Of a stretch of DNA of 16,575 nt, positions 14,305-16,575 are shown one piece after another. Below the pieces are notes generated by a model that saw only the letters and a list, made by a program, of their open reading frames with translations, had not been told where the DNA came from and did not search any database. The stretch's first letter is position 1. Each line of letters starts with the position of its first letter. The translations under genes and the position numbers were made by a program. This DNA is from Gallionellaceae bacterium UBA5126 (GTDB lineage: Bacteria; Pseudomonadota; Gammaproteobacteria; Burkholderiales; Gallionellaceae): the NCBI GenBank assembly GCA_002414205.1, contig DHYQ01000072.1:1-16575 (forward strand). The letters run 5' to 3'.

Positions 14305-15854
14305 TCCTCGGTCAAAAAGTGCTCATGGTAGAAGCGCATGCAATTTCCACCCGCCTCTTTGGCATGATACATCGCCATATCCGCTTGTTTGAGCAATTTA
14401 TCTTGTGTGGCCAGTTGGTCGCTGGACATGACGATGCCGATACTTGCAGTTGAGTGATGCTGGATGTCCATTTGTGTGTCTGAGGCGATTTGCATATGGA
14501 GTAAATAAGGCTCAGCAAGGGCAGCACGGATTTTTTCGGCAACAATTTTAGCCTGTAAGGCTGACGTTTCCAGCTCGATTTCCAGCTCCCGAATCATCAC
14601 TACAAATTCATCGCCCCCAAAACGGGCAACCGTATCCATTTGCCGGGTACAGAGGTTGATGCGGCGTGCAACTTCGATCAATAACAAGTCACCAATGTCG
14701 TGACCATAATGGTCATTCAGTGACTTGAAGTTATCCATATCAAGGAACATGAGGGCGAAATAGCGGTGAGTTCGGTGACTGGTTGCCATGGCCTGGTCGA
14801 GTCGGTCATGCAGCAAGCGGCGATTGGGGAGTTGGGTCAAGCTGTCGTAGTAAGCCAGTCGACGAATTTTTTGCTCGGCCAATTTGCGATCCCGTATGTC
14901 AATAAAGGTGACAATGGTGCCGATGACACTTTGTTCGTCCATCAGCGGGTGCGCCCAGCATTCAACGGGGAGGGCGCTGCCATCCTTGCACCAAAAGGTT
15001 TCTTCGGACAAGTTGATGCTGGCATTATGTTGGCTGGCGAAATCCAGCGGGCACTCTGTTGCTGGATAGGGAGTGCCGTCAGTTTTAGTGTGATGAATCA
15101 GTGCATGCATGGGTTTGCCCAGCAACTCTTCTGCGTGATCGTATTTCAGTAGCGTCAGAAACGATTGATTGACGAAGGTGCATAGCCCGATTTTATTGAC
15201 ACCGTACACACCCTCTACCATCGAATTCAGCAGGGCTTCGGTTTGTCGATGTGCCACGCGCAGTTTTTCTTCGGCTTTTTTCTGTTCTGTAATGTCACGG
15301 GTGACGGACAGCATGGCAATGACGCGACCGCGTGTGTCGCGGAGCGGCGTGGCATGCATATTGACCCAGAGGCGGCGGCCTTTGAGTCCCTCAATTTCAA
15401 ATTCCAAATTATCGGCGCATCCCTCAAATACACGTTGGACTGATTCGGCAAAACGTTGGCGGTATTCGGGCAACAAGACACCAAATACCGGATGTCCCAC
15501 AACCTGTTCGATGTGTTCGGCTTGCAACATATTAAGACCCGCTTGATTCATGCGCAGCAGGCGCGCCGAACGGTCAATCAATTTGACACACTCCGGTTCT
15601 GTTTCAATGATGGTGTATAGCTCAAGTTGGCTATTGGCGAGATTTTCCAGTAGCAGCGTCATCAAACTTAGAGTGACGTAGCTGACGAGGCCTGACGCCA
15701 CTAGTCCGGTCAGCAAGTAGTCGTAGGCAATGAAGCCATGTAACAACAGACTCATGGTAATCACGACTAATTCGGCGCCGAGGATGGCACCAAAAATAGC
15801 CAACAGACGTAGTCGCCATAAGGGAAGTTGTTGTAGGAATTGTACAAAGCGCAT
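14301..15854 (-). CDS. Membrane-anchored PAS-PAS-GGDEF diguanylate cyclase
   Basis: A 517-residue protein and the first gene of the three-gene cyclic-di-GMP unit. Two hydrophobic helices (about 14-38 and 46-68) form a short membrane hairpin with almost no periplasmic loop, so sensing is probably within the membrane or the cytoplasm. PAS 1 (about 78-192, ending SVTRDITEQKKAEEKL) and PAS 2 (about 205-325, with DGTPYPATECPL and FWCKDGSALPVECW) follow. The GGDEF domain (about 328-505) has GGDEF at 413-417 and I-site RQMD at 404-407; all signature residues for GTP and magnesium are present, including FLDMDNFKSLND. Its GGDEF domain closely matches that of the next gene. The start lies 220 nt from divergent ndk; the Shine-Dalgarno sequence is poor and I could not place a promoter with confidence. 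Confidence 0.94.
   Translation of the reverse strand: MRFVQFLQQLPLWRLRLLAIFGAILGAELVVITMSLLLHGFIAYDYLLTGLVASGLVSYVTLSLMTLLLENLANSQLELYTIIETEPECVKLIDRSARLLRMNQAGLNMLQAEHIEQVVGHPVFGVLLPEYRQRFAESVQRVFEGCADNLEFEIEGLKGRRLWVNMHATPLRDTRGRVIAMLSVTRDITEQKKAEEKLRVAHRQTEALLNSMVEGVYGVNKIGLCTFVNQSFLTLLKYDHAEELLGKPMHALIHHTKTDGTPYPATECPLDFASQHNASINLSEETFWCKDGSALPVECWAHPLMDEQSVIGTIVTFIDIRDRKLAEQKIRRLAYYDSLTQLPNRRLLHDRLDQAMATSHRTHRYFALMFLDMDNFKSLNDHYGHDIGDLLLIEVARRINLCTRQMDTVARFGGDEFVVMIRELEIELETSALQAKIVAEKIRAALAEPYLLHMQIASDTQMDIQHHSTASIGIVMSSDQLATQDKLLKQADMAMYHAKEAGGNCMRFYHEHFLTEE
14305..14309 (-). promoter_or_regulatory. Ribosome binding site that favours start at 14295
   Basis: On the minus strand GAGGA occupies 14309-14305. 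It touches the ATG at 14304 directly, which is too close for initiation, and leaves 9 nt to the in-frame ATG at 14295-14293. The upstream gene stops at 14301, so initiation at 14295 would still be coupled to termination. Confidence 0.6.
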
Positions 15855-15981
15855 TCCATTATTCTAATACGTAGCGCTCAAGTGCAGCGTTGACAAAGAC
15901 AAAAGGCGTGATTTTTATGTGGTGGTGTTGCGAGGCCGGCAAGATGGTATGCGTGGGTTTTCTGCTGAACTTGGCATGCTT

Positions 15982-16000
15982 TTTGCCCAATGTGGGCAAA
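15982..16000. promoter_or_regulatory. Perfect inverted repeat, operator-like, at the ndk promoter
   Basis: TTTGCCC (15982-15988) and GGGCAAA (15994-16000) form perfect 7-nt arms around AATGT; allowing a 2-nt bulge, the arms extend to GCTTT/AAAGC. It overlaps the proposed -35 and spacer of the ndk promoter, a position where bound protein would block or aid RNA polymerase. The regulator is unknown. Confidence 0.5.
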
Positions 16001-16012
16001 GCCTGATAAAAT
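15983..16012 (+). promoter_or_regulatory. Candidate sigma-70 promoter for ndk
   Basis: TTGCCC (15983-15988) and TAAAAT (16007-16012) are 18 nt apart and match consensus at 4 and 5 of 6 positions. Transcription would start near 16018-16020, giving a leader of about 56 nt that contains the hairpin at 16030-16047. Confidence 0.5.
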
Positions 16013-16029
16013 CACCCGTGAATTTTTTT

Positions 16030-16055
16030 GGTGCGGGCAACCGCACCTGTTTTTT
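16030..16055 (+). terminator. Terminator-shaped hairpin in the ndk leader
   Basis: GGTGCGG (16030-16036) pairs perfectly with CCGCACC (16041-16047) around a GCAA (GNRA) tetraloop, followed by TG and six Ts (16050-16055). Seven Ts precede it (16023-16029). It has the form of an intrinsic terminator on the plus strand but stands between the proposed ndk promoter and the ndk start, so it is either an attenuator or a 5' mRNA-stabilising stem. No plus-strand gene lies upstream for it to end. Confidence 0.6.
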
Positions 16056-16074
16056 ATCTTCTGGAGAAATTAGC

Positions 16075-16500
16075 ATGGCTATCGAACGTACCCTGTCCAT
16101 TATCAAACCTGACGCAGTTGCCAAGAACGTCATCGGTCAAATTTATTCCCGTTTTGAGAACGCGGGCCTGAAGGTGGTTGCCGCCCGCATGACCCAGTTG
16201 TCCCAAGCTGAAGCTGAAGGCTTCTACGCCGTGCACGCAGCTCGTCCTTTCTTCAAGGATCTGGTGAGCTTCATGATCTCCGGCCCGGTGATGATTCAAG
16301 TGCTGGAAGGCGAAGGCGCGATTCTGAAGAACCGCGACCTGATGGGCGCGACCAACCCCAAGCAAGCTGCTGCCGGTACCATCCGCGCTGACTTTGCTGA
16401 TAGCATCGACGCCAATGCCGTGCATGGCTCCGACGCCCCTGAAACTGCTGCCGTGGAAATCGCTTACTTCTTCCCCGCGTTGAACGTTTACTCCCGTTAA
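16075..16500 (+). CDS. ndk: Nucleoside diphosphate kinase
   Basis: A 141-residue enzyme that moves the gamma-phosphate of ATP to other nucleoside diphosphates through a phosphohistidine. Active-site H117 lies in NAVHGSD; K11 (IIKPDAV), Y51, R104 (GTIRADF) and N114 are also in place, and the length is standard. I chose the ATG at 16075 because GGAG at 16063-16066 stands 8 nt before it and the family starts [13 protein letters not shown]; the open frame continues upstream to 15919, but that part is the leader and promoter. GC-rich codons (for example CTG, CGT, GCT and TCC) are used more uniformly than in neighbours, as expected for a highly expressed gene. In GTP supply it is indirectly upstream of the divergent cyclases, but this is no evidence of a regulatory link. 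Confidence 0.98.
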   Translation: MAIERTLSIIKPDAVAKNVIGQIYSRFENAGLKVVAARMTQLSQAEAEGFYAVHAARPFFKDLVSFMISGPVMIQVLEGEGAILKNRDLMGATNPKQAAAGTIRADFADSIDANAVHGSDAPETAAVEIAYFFPALNVYSR

Positions 16501-16538
16501 TGAATGGTCTTGCCCTGACGCTAAAATAATCGGCTCCG

Positions 16539-16575
16539 TCCCCCTTGCAGGGGGAAGGCGGGGATGGGGGTTGAA
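16539..16575. repeat. C5/G5 palindrome with G-rich tail, REP-like
   Basis: TCCCCCT (16539-16545) pairs with AGGGGGA (16549-16555) around TGC, and is followed by AGGCGGGGATGGGGGT. Similar C-run/G-run modules with this tail are dispersed intergenic repeats in many proteobacterial genomes. It begins 38 nt after the ndk stop; with no T-run it is not a typical terminator, though it could shield the 3' end of the mRNA. The window end may cut the element. Confidence 0.5.

Noticed and set aside
15919..16074. Upstream extension of the ndk frame (52 extra codons)
   Set aside because: The added part crosses the promoter, inverted repeat and hairpin, is unlike any Ndk N-terminus, and the GGAG site fixes the start at 16075.

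Overview
The window reads as chromosomal DNA of a betaproteobacterium. The nucleoside diphosphate kinase ends in NVYSR, as in Chromobacterium-like and Burkholderiales proteins; map and glnD sit next to each other; and codon use points to moderate GC. A Neisseriales or Nitrosomonadales relative is my best guess, but genus cannot be fixed from this sequence. I see no phage, insertion sequence, CRISPR array, tRNA or rRNA.

Layout: (1) Bases 1-3242, plus strand: the 3' part of a large hybrid sensor histidine kinase (HisKA, HATPase, two receiver domains, Hpt) whose start and probable periplasmic sensor lie upstream of the window, followed 2 nt later by a stand-alone receiver protein. (2) Bases 3297-5404, minus strand: a cluster of three small exported proteins (a glycine-zipper protein with a His-rich tail, a Pro/His-rich lipoprotein, and a second glycine-zipper lipoprotein), then a SpoU/TrmH-type RNA methyltransferase. 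(3) Bases 5558-8888, plus strand: map and glnD overlapping by 29 nt; both products look intact. (4) Bases 8900-15854, minus strand: three tightly coupled cyclic-di-GMP genes. A membrane-anchored PAS-PAS-GGDEF protein overlaps a PocR-PAS-GGDEF protein by 4 nt, which overlaps a 1247-residue CBS-PAS-GAF-PAS-PAS-GGDEF-EAL protein by 4 nt. (5) Bases 16075-16500, plus strand: ndk, preceded by an operator-like inverted repeat and a terminator-shaped hairpin in its probable leader, and followed by a C5/G5 palindromic repeat.

How the parts may work together: region 4 is a single transcription unit that brings membrane, PocR-ligand and adenylate/GAF/PAS inputs to one second messenger, with cyclase capacity in all three proteins and phosphodiesterase capacity in the last. 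Region 1 is a multistep phosphorelay with its own receiver. glnD reports nitrogen status through PII. The glycine-zipper cluster is an uncharacterised envelope module. No single gene here is of an unknown family in the cytoplasm; the least explained parts are the envelope trio, the architecture of the cyclic-di-GMP operon and the ndk leader.
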